DNA of 64,000 bases from Pseudogemmobacter humi. Its GTDB lineage: Bacteria > Pseudomonadota > Alphaproteobacteria > Rhodobacterales > Rhodobacteraceae. The translations under genes and the position numbers were made by a program. The stretch lies in the NCBI RefSeq assembly GCF_900609055.1, contig NZ_UXAW01000070.1, forward strand, positions 42,122 through 106,121. The letters run 5' to 3'. Below the pieces are notes generated by a model. That model worked only from the letters and a program-made list of their open reading frames with translations. It was not told the DNA's origin and searched no databases. Shown piece by piece: positions 44,306-52,830 of the stretch. Numbering within the stretch: the stretch's first letter is position 1; every line of letters begins with the position of its first letter.

Positions 44306-45319
44306 ATGCGCAAGATGTTCTTCTGCATCGACGGCCATACCGGCGGCAATCCGGTGCGGATGGTCATGGGCGGAGCGCCGTTCCTGCAAGGCGCGACGAT
44401 GAGCGCGCGGCGGCTGGACTTCCTCGCCCGCTACGACTGGATCCGCCGCGCCCTGATGTTCGAGCCGCGCGGCCATGACCTGATGTCGGGCGGATTCATC
44501 CTGCCGCCGCTCGATCCGGCCAATGACGCGGCGTTTCTGTTCATGGAGACCAGCGGCTGCCTGCCGCTTTGCGGCCATGGCAGCGTGGGAATGATCACCT
44601 TCGCGCTGGAACACGGGCTGATCCTGCCCCGGGGCGACCTTCTGCGGATCGAGGTTCCCGCAGGGCTGCTGGAGGCGCGCTTCACCCGCGAAGGCACGCG
44701 CGTCACCTCGGTCAGCTTCGAGAGCGTGCCGAGCTTTCTCTTCGCCCGCGATGTGGTGATTTCCGATCCGCGCTTCGGCAGGCTTCGCGCCGATATCGCC
44801 TATGGCGGCAATTTCTACGCCATCATCGAGCCGCAGGAGGGTTATGGCGGGGTCGCCGATCTGGGCCTTGCCGGGATAGCCGAGGCAAGCCCGCGCATCC
44901 GGCGGGCCTTCGACGCGGCGATCAATGCGGTCCATCCCGGGGATCCGTCGATCCGCGGCGTCAGCCATCTGATCTGGTCCGACGCGCTCGACCCCGACGG
45001 GCGGGGCAGCAGCGCCGCGATCTTCTTCGGCAACAACGGCATCGACCACGGGCCCTGCGGGACCGGGACGGCGGCGCGTCTGGCGCAGCTTGCGGCCAGG
45101 GGATTGCTGACCGTGGGCCAGCCCTTCGACCAGCGCAGTCATGTCGGCACCCGCTTTACCGGCACGATCGCGGGCCATGTGAAGGTCGGCTCCTTCGACG
45201 CGATCCGTCCGGTTCTGGCGGGACAGGCGCATGTGACCGGCTACAACCAGATCTGGACAGACAGCAACGATCCGTTCCCCGAGGGGTTTCAGGTGCTGCA
45301 TGGGGCGCCGCTGCCATGA
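44306..45319 (+). CDS. proline racemase/hydroxyproline epimerase-family protein
   Basis: A 337-residue protein of the proline racemase family. Both catalytic Cys are present: LPLCGHGSVG (first) and DHGPCGTGTAARLAQLA (second), so it should be an epimerase/racemase rather than a dehydratase, which has Thr at the second site. Start MRKMFFCIDGHTGGNPVRMV matches the family. The stop overlaps the next ATG (ATGA). Probable reaction: 4-hydroxyproline C2 epimerization, or a related imino acid. Confidence 0.9.
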   Translation: MRKMFFCIDGHTGGNPVRMVMGGAPFLQGATMSARRLDFLARYDWIRRALMFEPRGHDLMSGGFILPPLDPANDAAFLFMETSGCLPLCGHGSVGMITFALEHGLILPRGDLLRIEVPAGLLEARFTREGTRVTSVSFESVPSFLFARDVVISDPRFGRLRADIAYGGNFYAIIEPQEGYGGVADLGLAGIAEASPRIRRAFDAAINAVHPGDPSIRGVSHLIWSDALDPDGRGSSAAIFFGNNGIDHGPCGTGTAARLAQLAARGLLTVGQPFDQRSHVGTRFTGTIAGHVKVGSFDAIRPVLAGQAHVTGYNQIWTDSNDPFPEGFQVLHGAPLP

Positions 45320-46386
45320 CGCGCCCTGCCTTTCTCTCCGACAACGAGGCCGGGACCGATCCGCGCATCCTCGCCGCCCTCGTCGCCGCCAACGAGGGGC
45401 TGGCCCTGCCCTATGGCGCCGATGACCTCAGCGCGCAGGCCAGGGCGCTCTGCTGCGAGGTTTTCGAGCGCGAGGTCTTCGTCTTTCCCACGCCCACCGG
45501 CACCGCGGCCAATGGGTTGTCGCTGGCCGCGCTCACCCCGCCCTATGGCGCGATCCTCTGCCATGAGGCGGCGCATATCCTGACCTCCGAGGCCGGCGCG
45601 GCAGAGTTCTTCACCAGCGGCGCGCGGCTGATCGCCCTTCCCGGCGCAGAGGGCAGGTTCAGCGCCGAAACCCTGCGCGCGGCGCTGGAGAGCATCGCGG
45701 CCGATGGCGTCCGCCAGCCCAGGCCCGCCGCCATCAGCCTGACCCAGGCCAGCGAAAGCGGCACGGTCTATACCCTGGCCGAAACGCGCGAGATCGCCGG
45801 AATCGCGCATGGCGCGGGGCTGAGGGTCCATATGGACGGCGCGCGCTTCGCCAATGCGCTGGTCCATCTGGGCTGTCCCCCCGCCGAGGCGACGTGGAAG
45901 GCCGGGGTCGATATCCTGTCCTTCGGCCTGACCAAGAATGGCGGCATGAACACCGATGCGATCATCGTCTTCGATGCCGGAATCGCGGCGGAACTGAACC
46001 ACCGCTGCAAGCGCGCGGGCCTCGCGCAATCCAAGATGCGCTTCGCCTCGGCGCAGATCCTGGCCTCGCTTGCCGGCGGGCTGTGGCTGGACAATGCGCG
46101 GCGGGCCAATGCCAATGCGCAAAGGCTGGCCGGGGCGCTGGCGGGATGTGCGGGCGCCACCCTGGCCCAGCCGGTCGAGGCCAACGAGATCTTCGTCTGC
46201 CTGCCGGAGCCGGTCCTCGCGGCGCTGGCCGGGGCGGGCATCGTCCTGCGCCCCTGGCCGGGGCCTCAGCCGGGGCTGTGCCGCCTCGTCACCTCTTTCG
46301 CCGATGACGAGGCGCTGATCGCACGGTTTCTGGCCGTGGTCGCGCCCTATTCCTCCCAGCCGGTCACCACGCCGCTGACAAGCTGA
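45316..46386 (+). CDS. low-specificity threonine aldolase-like PLP enzyme
   Basis: A 356-residue fold-type I PLP enzyme. Blocks: FLSDNEAGTDPRILAALVAA at the start, FPTPTGTAANGLSLAAL, CHEAAHILTSEAGAAEFF, HMDGARFANALVHLG (Asp/Arg binding PLP) and LSFGLTKNGGMN with the Schiff-base Lys. Cleaves beta-hydroxy amino acids to glycine and an aldehyde. It overlaps the epimerase start-to-stop and its last 40 bp overlap the convergent pxpC 3' end. Confidence 0.9.
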   Translation: MTRPAFLSDNEAGTDPRILAALVAANEGLALPYGADDLSAQARALCCEVFEREVFVFPTPTGTAANGLSLAALTPPYGAILCHEAAHILTSEAGAAEFFTSGARLIALPGAEGRFSAETLRAALESIAADGVRQPRPAAISLTQASESGTVYTLAETREIAGIAHGAGLRVHMDGARFANALVHLGCPPAEATWKAGVDILSFGLTKNGGMNTDAIIVFDAGIAAELNHRCKRAGLAQSKMRFASAQILASLAGGLWLDNARRANANAQRLAGALAGCAGATLAQPVEANEIFVCLPEPVLAALAGAGIVLRPWPGPQPGLCRLVTSFADDEALIARFLAVVAPYSSQPVTTPLTS

Positions 46387-47351
46387 TAGGACAGCAGGTC
46401 GGGAATATCGGCGGGGTGGCGGATCAGGGGACGGATCTCGCGCCGCAGCGCCGCGTGGCGGGCCGCGTCGGGCTTGTGGGCGGCGCGCCCCTCGTCATGG
46501 CTGATGAAGCGGAAGCGCAGGCCCACCCCCGGCCCCGCCTGCGCGACCAGCGGCAGGTCGTCGGGCAGGATCGTGCCGATCCGGGGATAGCCGCCGGTGG
46601 TCTGGCATTCGGGCAGAAGGACGAAGGGCATCCCCTTGCCGGTCATCTGGATATCGCCCGGCACCATCGGCTCGGACAGCACGCTGAGCTGCGCCCGGCC
46701 GGAGAAGGGCTCGCCCTCGAAAGCCAGTTCCGCCCCCTGACGGTTGCCGCGGGGCGTGCGGCGGAACGGCGTCGCCTCGAAGCGGCGGCGGGTTTCCGCG
46801 GGAAAAAGCTCGGTGTGGACGCCGGGCAGGATGCGGATGGCACCGCCCTGAAAGCGGTCCGGCGCGGGCAGGCGCATTCCCACCGGCCCGCCGGGATCGG
46901 TGCCGGCGGGCAGGATCTCTCCCACCTGCACGGGACCGCCGATCCCGCCCGCAAGATGCGCCGACCGGCTGCCGAGAAACGCCGGAGTGGCGATCCCGCC
47001 GCCGAGATGAAGATATCCGTAGGTGCCTTCGGTGACCGCGCCGATGGCAAGGCGCTGCCCGGCGCGGAGCTGGTGGCTGGCATTCCAGACAAGCGGGTCG
47101 CCATCGAGTCTCGCCGCCATCGGCGCGCCGGTCAGCGCGATACGCATATCCGCCAGCGCCCGGAACTCTCCGCCGAACCCGGCCATTTCCAGCGCGGCAA
47201 GGCCGGGCTCCTGCCCCAGAAGCGCGGCACCCTCGATCAGCGCATGGCGGTCAGCCGCGCCGCCGCGCGACAGGCCGAAGGCCATCTGCCCGATACGGCC
47301 CAGATCCTGAACCGTGACCGCCGGGCCAATCCTTTCGACGACCAGGCTCAC
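46347..47351 (-). CDS. pxpC: 5-oxoprolinase subunit C (biotin-dependent carboxylase domain)
   Basis: A 334-residue PxpC/KipA-type protein (allophanate-hydrolase-2 family). N-terminus VERIGPAVTVQDLGRIGQMA, FGLSRGGAADRHALIEGAAL; later LPECQTTGGYPRIGTILPDD, PLVAQAGPGVGLRFRFIS. With PxpA and PxpB it opens 5-oxoproline to glutamate using ATP. Its start overlaps the pxpB stop (ATGA). Its 3' end overlaps the convergent aldolase by 40 bp. Confidence 0.92.
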   Translation of the reverse strand: MSLVVERIGPAVTVQDLGRIGQMAFGLSRGGAADRHALIEGAALLGQEPGLAALEMAGFGGEFRALADMRIALTGAPMAARLDGDPLVWNASHQLRAGQRLAIGAVTEGTYGYLHLGGGIATPAFLGSRSAHLAGGIGGPVQVGEILPAGTDPGGPVGMRLPAPDRFQGGAIRILPGVHTELFPAETRRRFEATPFRRTPRGNRQGAELAFEGEPFSGRAQLSVLSEPMVPGDIQMTGKGMPFVLLPECQTTGGYPRIGTILPDDLPLVAQAGPGVGLRFRFISHDEGRAAHKPDAARHAALRREIRPLIRHPADIPDLLSYQLVSGVVTGWEE

Positions 47352-48094
47352 GGTATCGCCTCGCAGAGCGCGCCGCCCGCGGCCGCCCGGTCGCCCGCGC
47401 GGATATCGGCCAGTTCCCCGGCGCCTATGGGCACGAAGCTCACCTCGTCGCCGGGGCGGAAGGCGAAGGGATCGGCGAGCTCGGGGCGGAAATTGCGAAA
47501 GGCGCTCTGGCCGATCAGCCGCCAGCCGGTCGGCGTGGCATTGGTGAAGATGTTGAATTGCCGGATCGCGGTCACGACCGATCCGGCGGGGACCTGCGCC
47601 GTCAGCCCGTCCTGCCGGGGCATGTTCCAGTGGTCGGGCATGGTGCCGAGATAGGGCAGACCCGGCGCGAAACCAAGCGCCATCACCCGCAGCCGCGTGG
47701 CGGCGATCTCTGCCACGGCCTTCCCTTCGGTCAGCCCGGCAAGGGCGGCGGCTTCGGCCAGTTGCGGGCCATGCTCGCCGCCGAAGGCGACCGGGATCCG
47801 CCAGAACCGCCGCCCCTGCGGCAGGGCGGCGGCGAACCAGTCCCGGCTGGCGAGGCGCTCTGTCACCACCGCGCGCAGCTCTGCCAGCGGCAGGCGGATC
47901 GGATCATAGCTGAGCAGCGTCGAGGCGAGCGCGGACGAGGTTTCCACGACGCCCGCGATCCCCTCTGCCTCAATCGCGGCGCGGAAAGCCAGATTGGCGC
48001 GGTTGGCCGCGTCGGTCAGGCTGTCCGAAAAGGTGACGAGCAGGCCGGACAGGCCGACCTCGCGCAACAATGGATAGGGTGGCTGCGCCGCCAT
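47348..48094 (-). CDS. pxpB: 5-oxoprolinase subunit B
   Basis: A 248-residue PxpB/KipI (allophanate-hydrolase-1 family) protein. Typical blocks: FGGEHGPQLAEAAALAGLTE, VMALGFAPGLPYLGTMPDHW, NMPRQDGLTAQVPAGSVVTA and TPTGWRLIGQSAF. Overlaps pxpC. The two are followed upstream (48115-50073) by the FAD/SDR genes, all leftward and close, so it is one operon. pxpA is not here but at 62930. Confidence 0.93.
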   Translation of the reverse strand: MAAQPPYPLLREVGLSGLLVTFSDSLTDAANRANLAFRAAIEAEGIAGVVETSSALASTLLSYDPIRLPLAELRAVVTERLASRDWFAAALPQGRRFWRIPVAFGGEHGPQLAEAAALAGLTEGKAVAEIAATRLRVMALGFAPGLPYLGTMPDHWNMPRQDGLTAQVPAGSVVTAIRQFNIFTNATPTGWRLIGQSAFRNFRPELADPFAFRPGDEVSFVPIGAGELADIRAGDRAAAGGALCEAIP

Positions 48095-48114
48095 GGGACA
48101 GTCTCCGGCGTGGT

Positions 48115-49293
48115 TCAGAACACATTCTGCTCGATGATCTGCTGCCCTTCAAGAATCCGGGTATAGCGGAACTCTGACAGGTCGAGCGTCCTGTAGCCGC
48201 CATGCAGGATCAACTCGGCCAGCCCGCGTCCGACCGCCGGGCTTTTTTGCAGGCCATGGCCGCTGAAACCATTGGCGAAGATGAAATTGCCGATCTCGGG
48301 ATGCGGCCCGAGGATGGCATTGTTGTCGATGGTGTTCACATCGTAATGCCCCGCCCAGGCATTCACCGGCCTGATCGCCTCGAAACGCGGCACGCGGGCG
48401 GCCAGCACCGGCCAGATATCGGATTCGAAGCGACCATGGTCGATCCCGAAATCGGTGCAGGCGGGGTCGTCATTCGCATCCGGCGCGACGCTACAGATGA
48501 AAAGGTCGTTCTCGGTCCGGCAATAGATGCCGCTCGTGTCGATCAGGAGCGGCATGTCCGCGATCCGCTCGCGGCAGGAGAACACGAAGATCTGCCGCTT
48601 TCGCGGTTCGACCGGCAGATCCGCGATCCCGGCCATCGCCGCCACTTCGGCCCCGTTGATCCCGGCTGCGTTGACGAAGGTGCCGCATTCCAGCACCGCG
48701 CCCGATTGCAGCGCGACCGAGGCGATGCGCCCGCCGTCGCGGCCAAGCCCCGTCACGCGGTCGGTCAGACAGGTCGCCCCCTGCGCGCGGGCCTTGCGGC
48801 GGAACGCCTGAAGCAGGCTGTAGGGGTCGAGCCAGCCTTCGCCGCTTTCGCCGAAACTGCCCAGCGCCACGCCTTCGGGGTTCAGCCAGGGAAAACGTCG
48901 CGCCAGCGCATCGGGATCGAGAAGCGTGATCCGGGCCCCGCACCCGGTCTGCACCGCGTGATTGCGCCGCAAGGTGGCCTCGCCCTCCGGGGGGACCAGG
49001 ATCAGATAGCCCTTTTCCTTAAAGCCGATCTCCGGCCTGTCGCCATCGACTTCGAGAAGATCGCCCGCCTGACGGACGAATTCGACGCCGAACTGCGACA
49101 TGAGCACATTGGTCCGGGTCGAGAACTGCGACCTGATTCCGCCGGCGGACCGCGGCGTGGCGGCGAATTCATAGGTCGGGTCGGGCTCGATCACCGCGAC
49201 GCGGAGCCCGCTGTCGCGGGTCAGGAAATAAGCGATGGAACTGCCGATGACCCCACCGCCGGCGATCACCACGTCGAAACTCATGCGGGTCAT
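48115..49293 (-). CDS. FAD-dependent amino-acid dehydrogenase, copy 1
   Basis: A 392-residue DAO-family flavoprotein. FAD motif SFDVVIAGGGVIGSSIAYFL; EFAATPRSAGGIRSQFSTRT; NAAGINGAEVAAMAGIADLP; and a C-terminal block WAGHYDVNTIDNNAILGPHP, NFIFANGFSGHGLQKSPAVG. Likely oxidises a D-amino or imino acid (for example a D-hydroxyproline or N-methyl amine). Clearly paralogous to 60936-62105: both read GxIxGSxxAxFL, PxYxF, IRxQFxTxxxxxMSxFGVEF and FSGHG. The stop of the SDR gene upstream lies 3 bp before its ATG. Confidence 0.88.
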   Translation of the reverse strand: MTRMSFDVVIAGGGVIGSSIAYFLTRDSGLRVAVIEPDPTYEFAATPRSAGGIRSQFSTRTNVLMSQFGVEFVRQAGDLLEVDGDRPEIGFKEKGYLILVPPEGEATLRRNHAVQTGCGARITLLDPDALARRFPWLNPEGVALGSFGESGEGWLDPYSLLQAFRRKARAQGATCLTDRVTGLGRDGGRIASVALQSGAVLECGTFVNAAGINGAEVAAMAGIADLPVEPRKRQIFVFSCRERIADMPLLIDTSGIYCRTENDLFICSVAPDANDDPACTDFGIDHGRFESDIWPVLAARVPRFEAIRPVNAWAGHYDVNTIDNNAILGPHPEIGNFIFANGFSGHGLQKSPAVGRGLAELILHGGYRTLDLSEFRYTRILEGQQIIEQNVF

Positions 49294-49296
49294 GCG

Positions 49297-50073
49297 TCAA
49301 TCCCTGACCGGAACGGTGTAGTTCAGCGCCATCCGCCCGCCATCGGCATAGATCGTCTGGCCGGTGATATAGCTCGAATCCTCCGAGGCGAGAAAAACCG
49401 CGATCCGGGCGACTTCCGAGACCTCTCCGGCGCGGCCCATCGGCGTGCGCGACAGGATGCGGTTCATTGCCGCCTTGTCGGTCGCGACCGCCTTGAGCAC
49501 ATCGGTATTGATCGAGCCCGGCCCGATGGCGTTGACCCTTATCCCGTGGCTTGCCAGCGCCAGCGCCATGCCCCTGGTCAGCTGCCCGATCCCGCCCTTC
49601 GACACCGCATAGGAGGTCGTGGCCGGGATCGCCAGGACCGCGTTGACCGAGGACATGTGGATGATCGTCCCGCCCTCGCCCTGCCGGACCAGATGGCGGG
49701 CGACCTCCTGCGCGGTGACGAAGGCCCCGCGCAGGTTGATGTTCAGCACCCTGTCGAAATCCTCAAGCGTCAGGTCGAGGAAATCGCAGACATGGACGAT
49801 CCCGGCATTCGGGATCGCACCGTCGAGACGGCCGAAGACCGCGACCGATTCCGCGACCAGGTTGCGCACCGCTTCCGGCTCGGCCACGTCGCATTCCAGG
49901 AACACCGCCTGGCCGCCCGAGGCGCGGATGCCCCCGGCGACCGCCTCGCCCTTCGCGCGGTCGATATCCGAGACGATGACCTTCGCGCCTTCGGCTGCGA
50001 ATTCACCGGCGCAGGCCTCGCCGATGCCGGCGGCGGCGCCGGTGATGAGATAGACCTTATCCTTCAGTCGCAT
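49297..50073 (-). CDS. short-chain dehydrogenase/reductase, copy 1
   Basis: A 258-residue classical SDR. NAD(P) motif VYLITGAAAGIGEACAGEFA (TGxxxGIG), NAG motif IPNAGIV, catalytic Ser-Tyr-Lys: SSVNAVLAIPATTSYAVSKG (S, YxxxK). C-terminus EDSSYITGQTIYADGGRMAL. Almost the same C-terminal ending (GGRMALNYTVPVRD) as the SDR at 62119, and both are followed or preceded by the same FAD gene, showing a duplicated pair. Substrate unknown. Confidence 0.92.
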   Translation of the reverse strand: MRLKDKVYLITGAAAGIGEACAGEFAAEGAKVIVSDIDRAKGEAVAGGIRASGGQAVFLECDVAEPEAVRNLVAESVAVFGRLDGAIPNAGIVHVCDFLDLTLEDFDRVLNINLRGAFVTAQEVARHLVRQGEGGTIIHMSSVNAVLAIPATTSYAVSKGGIGQLTRGMALALASHGIRVNAIGPGSINTDVLKAVATDKAAMNRILSRTPMGRAGEVSEVARIAVFLASEDSSYITGQTIYADGGRMALNYTVPVRD

Positions 50074-50116
50074 ACGGACTTTCCTTTGCTGAACATCGCC
50101 CGGCGCCGTCCCGCGA

Positions 50117-50476
50117 TCAGTGATCTTCGGGAACGTGATTGAACGCCTGGTCCGAGATCAGCACCGTGACGTCGTGGAAATCGTCGGTCATCTCGAAGGT
50201 CACCACCTGCCCTTCGCGCAGATAGCAGGCGTCTCCGGCCCCAAGCACCACTTTCTCGCCACCTTCGACGGTGATCGTGCAGCCGCCGGCGATGAGATAG
50301 ATGAACTCGTCGAAGGGCATCTTCATCTTGTGCGTGCCCTTCTCCTTGAAGCTGCCGGCCAGGCGCTTGCCGTCCGCCGATCTGTAGAGCACCGCCTGCC
50401 CGCCATCGAACTCGGGCAGCGGGTCGTAATGGGTGGTGTTTACGTTGAAGTGCGGGATGGTCTTGTCGTCGGACAT
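50117..50476 (-). CDS. cupin-domain protein
   Basis: A 119-residue small beta-barrel protein. VLYRSADGKRLAGSFKEKGT, then MPFDEFIYLIAGGCTITVEG and LGAGDACYLREGQVVTFEMT (cupin motif 2-like). The usual His ligands of cupins are mostly replaced, so it may be a sugar isomerase/epimerase-like or a sensor rather than an oxygenase. Start ATG 50476 with GGAGCG upstream. First gene of the leftward operon. Confidence 0.78.
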   Translation of the reverse strand: MSDDKTIPHFNVNTTHYDPLPEFDGGQAVLYRSADGKRLAGSFKEKGTHKMKMPFDEFIYLIAGGCTITVEGGEKVVLGAGDACYLREGQVVTFEMTDDFHDVTVLISDQAFNHVPEDH

Positions 50477-50771
50477 GATCGCTCCTGATGAATCCCCGGG
50501 ATATCGTCAGAGCAAGCCTAGCGGCGGGCGAGCCCTCTCAACAAACAACAAATCCAGCTTTCAGCTATGCCTGGCGTTTATAGAAACGCGCCGTTGCGGC
50601 CGGGGCGGAAGACGGCCGGGCGGCAGGCTTTCCCGCCCGAGGGCTATACGCAACCGTTATATCTGATTGCGTCAATTGCTCCTTGTTGAGCAGGCCGAAG
50701 CATGTAGGCTTTTTTCAGAACGGCTCCGGGTGCCCGACAGCACCCCGCCGCCAGGGTTGGGAACAAAGTCG
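50477..50771. promoter_or_regulatory. divergent promoter region with regulon motif copy B
   Basis: This stretch separates the cupin and GMC genes. CCGTTATATCTGATT lies at 50655-50669, about 105 bp before the GMC ATG. A TTTATAG near 50577 and an A-rich run near 50540 could serve the leftward promoter. No gene. Confidence 0.5.
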
Positions 50772-52388
50772 ATGGTTGACGCTCTCGGACATACGGATGT
50801 GGTCATTATCGGCGCCGGGCCCTCCGGCGCCGTGACCGCGCATACGCTGGCCAGCAAGGGCTTCAGCGTCACCTGTCTTGAACAGGGCGACTGGATCAGC
50901 CCCGCCGATTATCCCGGCAACCGGCCCGAATACGAATTGCTGCTCCAGCAGAAATGGAGCTGGAATCCCAATACGCGCGGGCGGCCCGCCGACTATCCGA
51001 TGAACCTCGACGCGGCCGAGGTCACGCCGATCATGATCGCCGGCGTCGGCGGGTCGAGCGTCTTCTACGGCGCGCACTGGATGCGCCTTCCCCCGTCGGA
51101 TTTCCGGGTCAGGACGCTGGATGGCGTCGCCGATGACTGGCCCATCGACTATTACGACCTCGAACCCTTCTACAACCGGGTGGACGAGTTCCTCGGCGTG
51201 GCGGGCCTCGGCGGCGACCCGGCCTATCCGCCGCAGGATTACAGGATGCCGCCGCATCCCCTGGGCAAGGGCGGGATGCTCATGGCCGCCGGGCTGAACA
51301 AGCTGGGCTGGCACTGGTGGCCGGGCACCAATGCGATCCCCACCAACAAGTTCAGGAACATGGAGAAATGCGTCCGCTGGGGCGTGTGCGAGACCGGCTG
51401 CCCGGCGGGGGCCAAGGCCTCCTTCGATCTGGGCTACTGGCCCCATGCGCGCGCGGCGGGGGCCAGGCTGATCACCGGCGCACGGGTGCGCGAGATCACC
51501 ACCGACCCGCAGGGCCGCGCCGATGCGGTGATCTGGATCGACCGCGACGGGCGCGAACATGTCCAGAAAGCCAGCGTCGTCGTCATGGCCGCCAACGGCG
51601 TCGGCACGCCCCGGCTGCTGCTCATGTCGAAATCGGCGCGCTTTCCGGAGGGGCTCGGCAATTCCTCGGGGCTGGTCGGCCGGAACCTGATGCTCCACCC
51701 CAACAACGAGGTTCTGGGCCTCTACGACGAGGATATCGAAAGCTGGAAAGGCCCCGCCGGACAGCTTCTCTACTCGCTGCAATTCTATGAGACCGATCGG
51801 TCACGCGGCTTCTTGCGCGGCTCCAAGGTCAATCTGATGCCGGTGCCGGGCATCCTGCGCATCCTGGAGCATTTCGACCATCTGCCCTTCGGGAAACGCT
51901 GGGGAAGCGCGATCCATGACATCGGCAAATATGCCGGGCGCGCGCTGAGCCTGGCCGGCAATATCGAGGATCTGCCCGAAGAGCATAACCGCGTGACGCT
52001 CGACCCGGTGCTGACCGACAGCGACGGCATCCCCGCGCCGAGGATCGAATACAGGATCAGCGAGAACACGCAGAGGAACCTCGATTTCACCCTCGACCGG
52101 ATGGCCGAGATGCACGAGGCGGCGGGGGCGGCCCATATCCTGCGCCAGCCGCTCTGGAAGGACGCGCCGGGCCATCTTCTCGGCACGGCGCGGATGGGCG
52201 ACGATCCCGAACGGTCGGTCGTGGACCGTTTCGGACGCAGCCATGACGTGCCCAACCTGTTCATCGTCGATGGCAGCGTGATGGTGACGAGCGGCGGGCT
52301 GAACCCGACCGCGACCATCGCCGCGCTGGCGCTGCGCTGCGCCGAACACATCGCCGAAACCGCCAGGTTCCAGGAGGTGGCGGCATGA
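50772..52388 (+). CDS. GMC-family FAD oxidoreductase
   Basis: A 538-residue GMC oxidoreductase of the sugar/alcohol dehydrogenase group. FAD motif DVVIIGAGPSGAVTAHTLAS, GVGGSSVFYGAHWMRLPPSD (second GMC block), CVRWGVCETGCPAGAKASFD (Cys-rich insert like sorbose/2-keto-gluconate dehydrogenases) and LLGTARMGDDPERSVVDRFG then NLFIVDGSVMVTSGGLNPTA with the catalytic His region near the end. ATG 50772 chosen; upstream frame lacks family similarity. Overlaps the subunit-3-like gene by 4 bp (ATGA). Confidence 0.9.
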   Translation: MVDALGHTDVVIIGAGPSGAVTAHTLASKGFSVTCLEQGDWISPADYPGNRPEYELLLQQKWSWNPNTRGRPADYPMNLDAAEVTPIMIAGVGGSSVFYGAHWMRLPPSDFRVRTLDGVADDWPIDYYDLEPFYNRVDEFLGVAGLGGDPAYPPQDYRMPPHPLGKGGMLMAAGLNKLGWHWWPGTNAIPTNKFRNMEKCVRWGVCETGCPAGAKASFDLGYWPHARAAGARLITGARVREITTDPQGRADAVIWIDRDGREHVQKASVVVMAANGVGTPRLLLMSKSARFPEGLGNSSGLVGRNLMLHPNNEVLGLYDEDIESWKGPAGQLLYSLQFYETDRSRGFLRGSKVNLMPVPGILRILEHFDHLPFGKRWGSAIHDIGKYAGRALSLAGNIEDLPEEHNRVTLDPVLTDSDGIPAPRIEYRISENTQRNLDFTLDRMAEMHEAAGAAHILRQPLWKDAPGHLLGTARMGDDPERSVVDRFGRSHDVPNLFIVDGSVMVTSGGLNPTATIAALALRCAEHIAETARFQEVAA

Positions 52389-52816
52389 GCGACATGACCC
52401 TTGCCCCTGCCGATATCGCCCTTCTGACCCGGCTGGCCGATGTGCTGATCCCCGGAACCGCGGACATGCCCGCCGTGGGTGAGATCGCGGATTACGCCGA
52501 TCTGCTGCGCCGCGCCGTCGCCGCCTGCGGCTATGCCGCGGCCGATCTGCGCGCCGCCATCGACATGATCCCGGCCGAGGTGGACTGGGAGGGGGCAAAG
52601 GCGTTCTCGGAGGCACGGCCCGGGAGCTTCCGGATCCTGGGCGTGATCGTCAGCGCCGCCTATTACATGGCCCGCCCGGTGCTTGACCGGCTGAAATTCC
52701 CGGACGACCGCCGTCATCCCGCCGCCGATGACGAATTCGCCAACGAATACATGACCGGCATCCTCGATCCCGTGACAGAGCGCGGCCCGGTCTATCGCGA
52801 CACGAGACAAGCCTGA
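52385..52816 (+). CDS. gluconate 2-dehydrogenase subunit 3-like protein
   Basis: A 143-residue helical protein like the small subunit of FAD-dependent gluconate/sorbitol dehydrogenases (LTRLADVLIPGTADMPAVGE, RPGSFRILGVIVSAAYYMAR). Usually this subunit carries a twin-arginine signal that exports the complex; none is seen here, and no cytochrome c subunit is adjacent. The complex may therefore stay in the cytoplasm. Overlaps the GMC gene. Confidence 0.75.
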   Translation: MSDMTLAPADIALLTRLADVLIPGTADMPAVGEIADYADLLRRAVAACGYAAADLRAAIDMIPAEVDWEGAKAFSEARPGSFRILGVIVSAAYYMARPVLDRLKFPDDRRHPAADDEFANEYMTGILDPVTERGPVYRDTRQA

Positions 52817-52830
52817 TGCAGGGGGACGAT

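Noticed and set aside
44569..46386. Long form of the threonine aldolase starting inside the epimerase gene
   Set aside because: The upstream part is an out-of-frame shadow of the epimerase; ATGA coupling at 45316 gives the normal family start.
48202..50142. Rightward ORF of 646 codons opposite the FAD and SDR genes
   Set aside because: Low-complexity Arg/Asp/His composition, no family motif; both real genes are on the minus strand.
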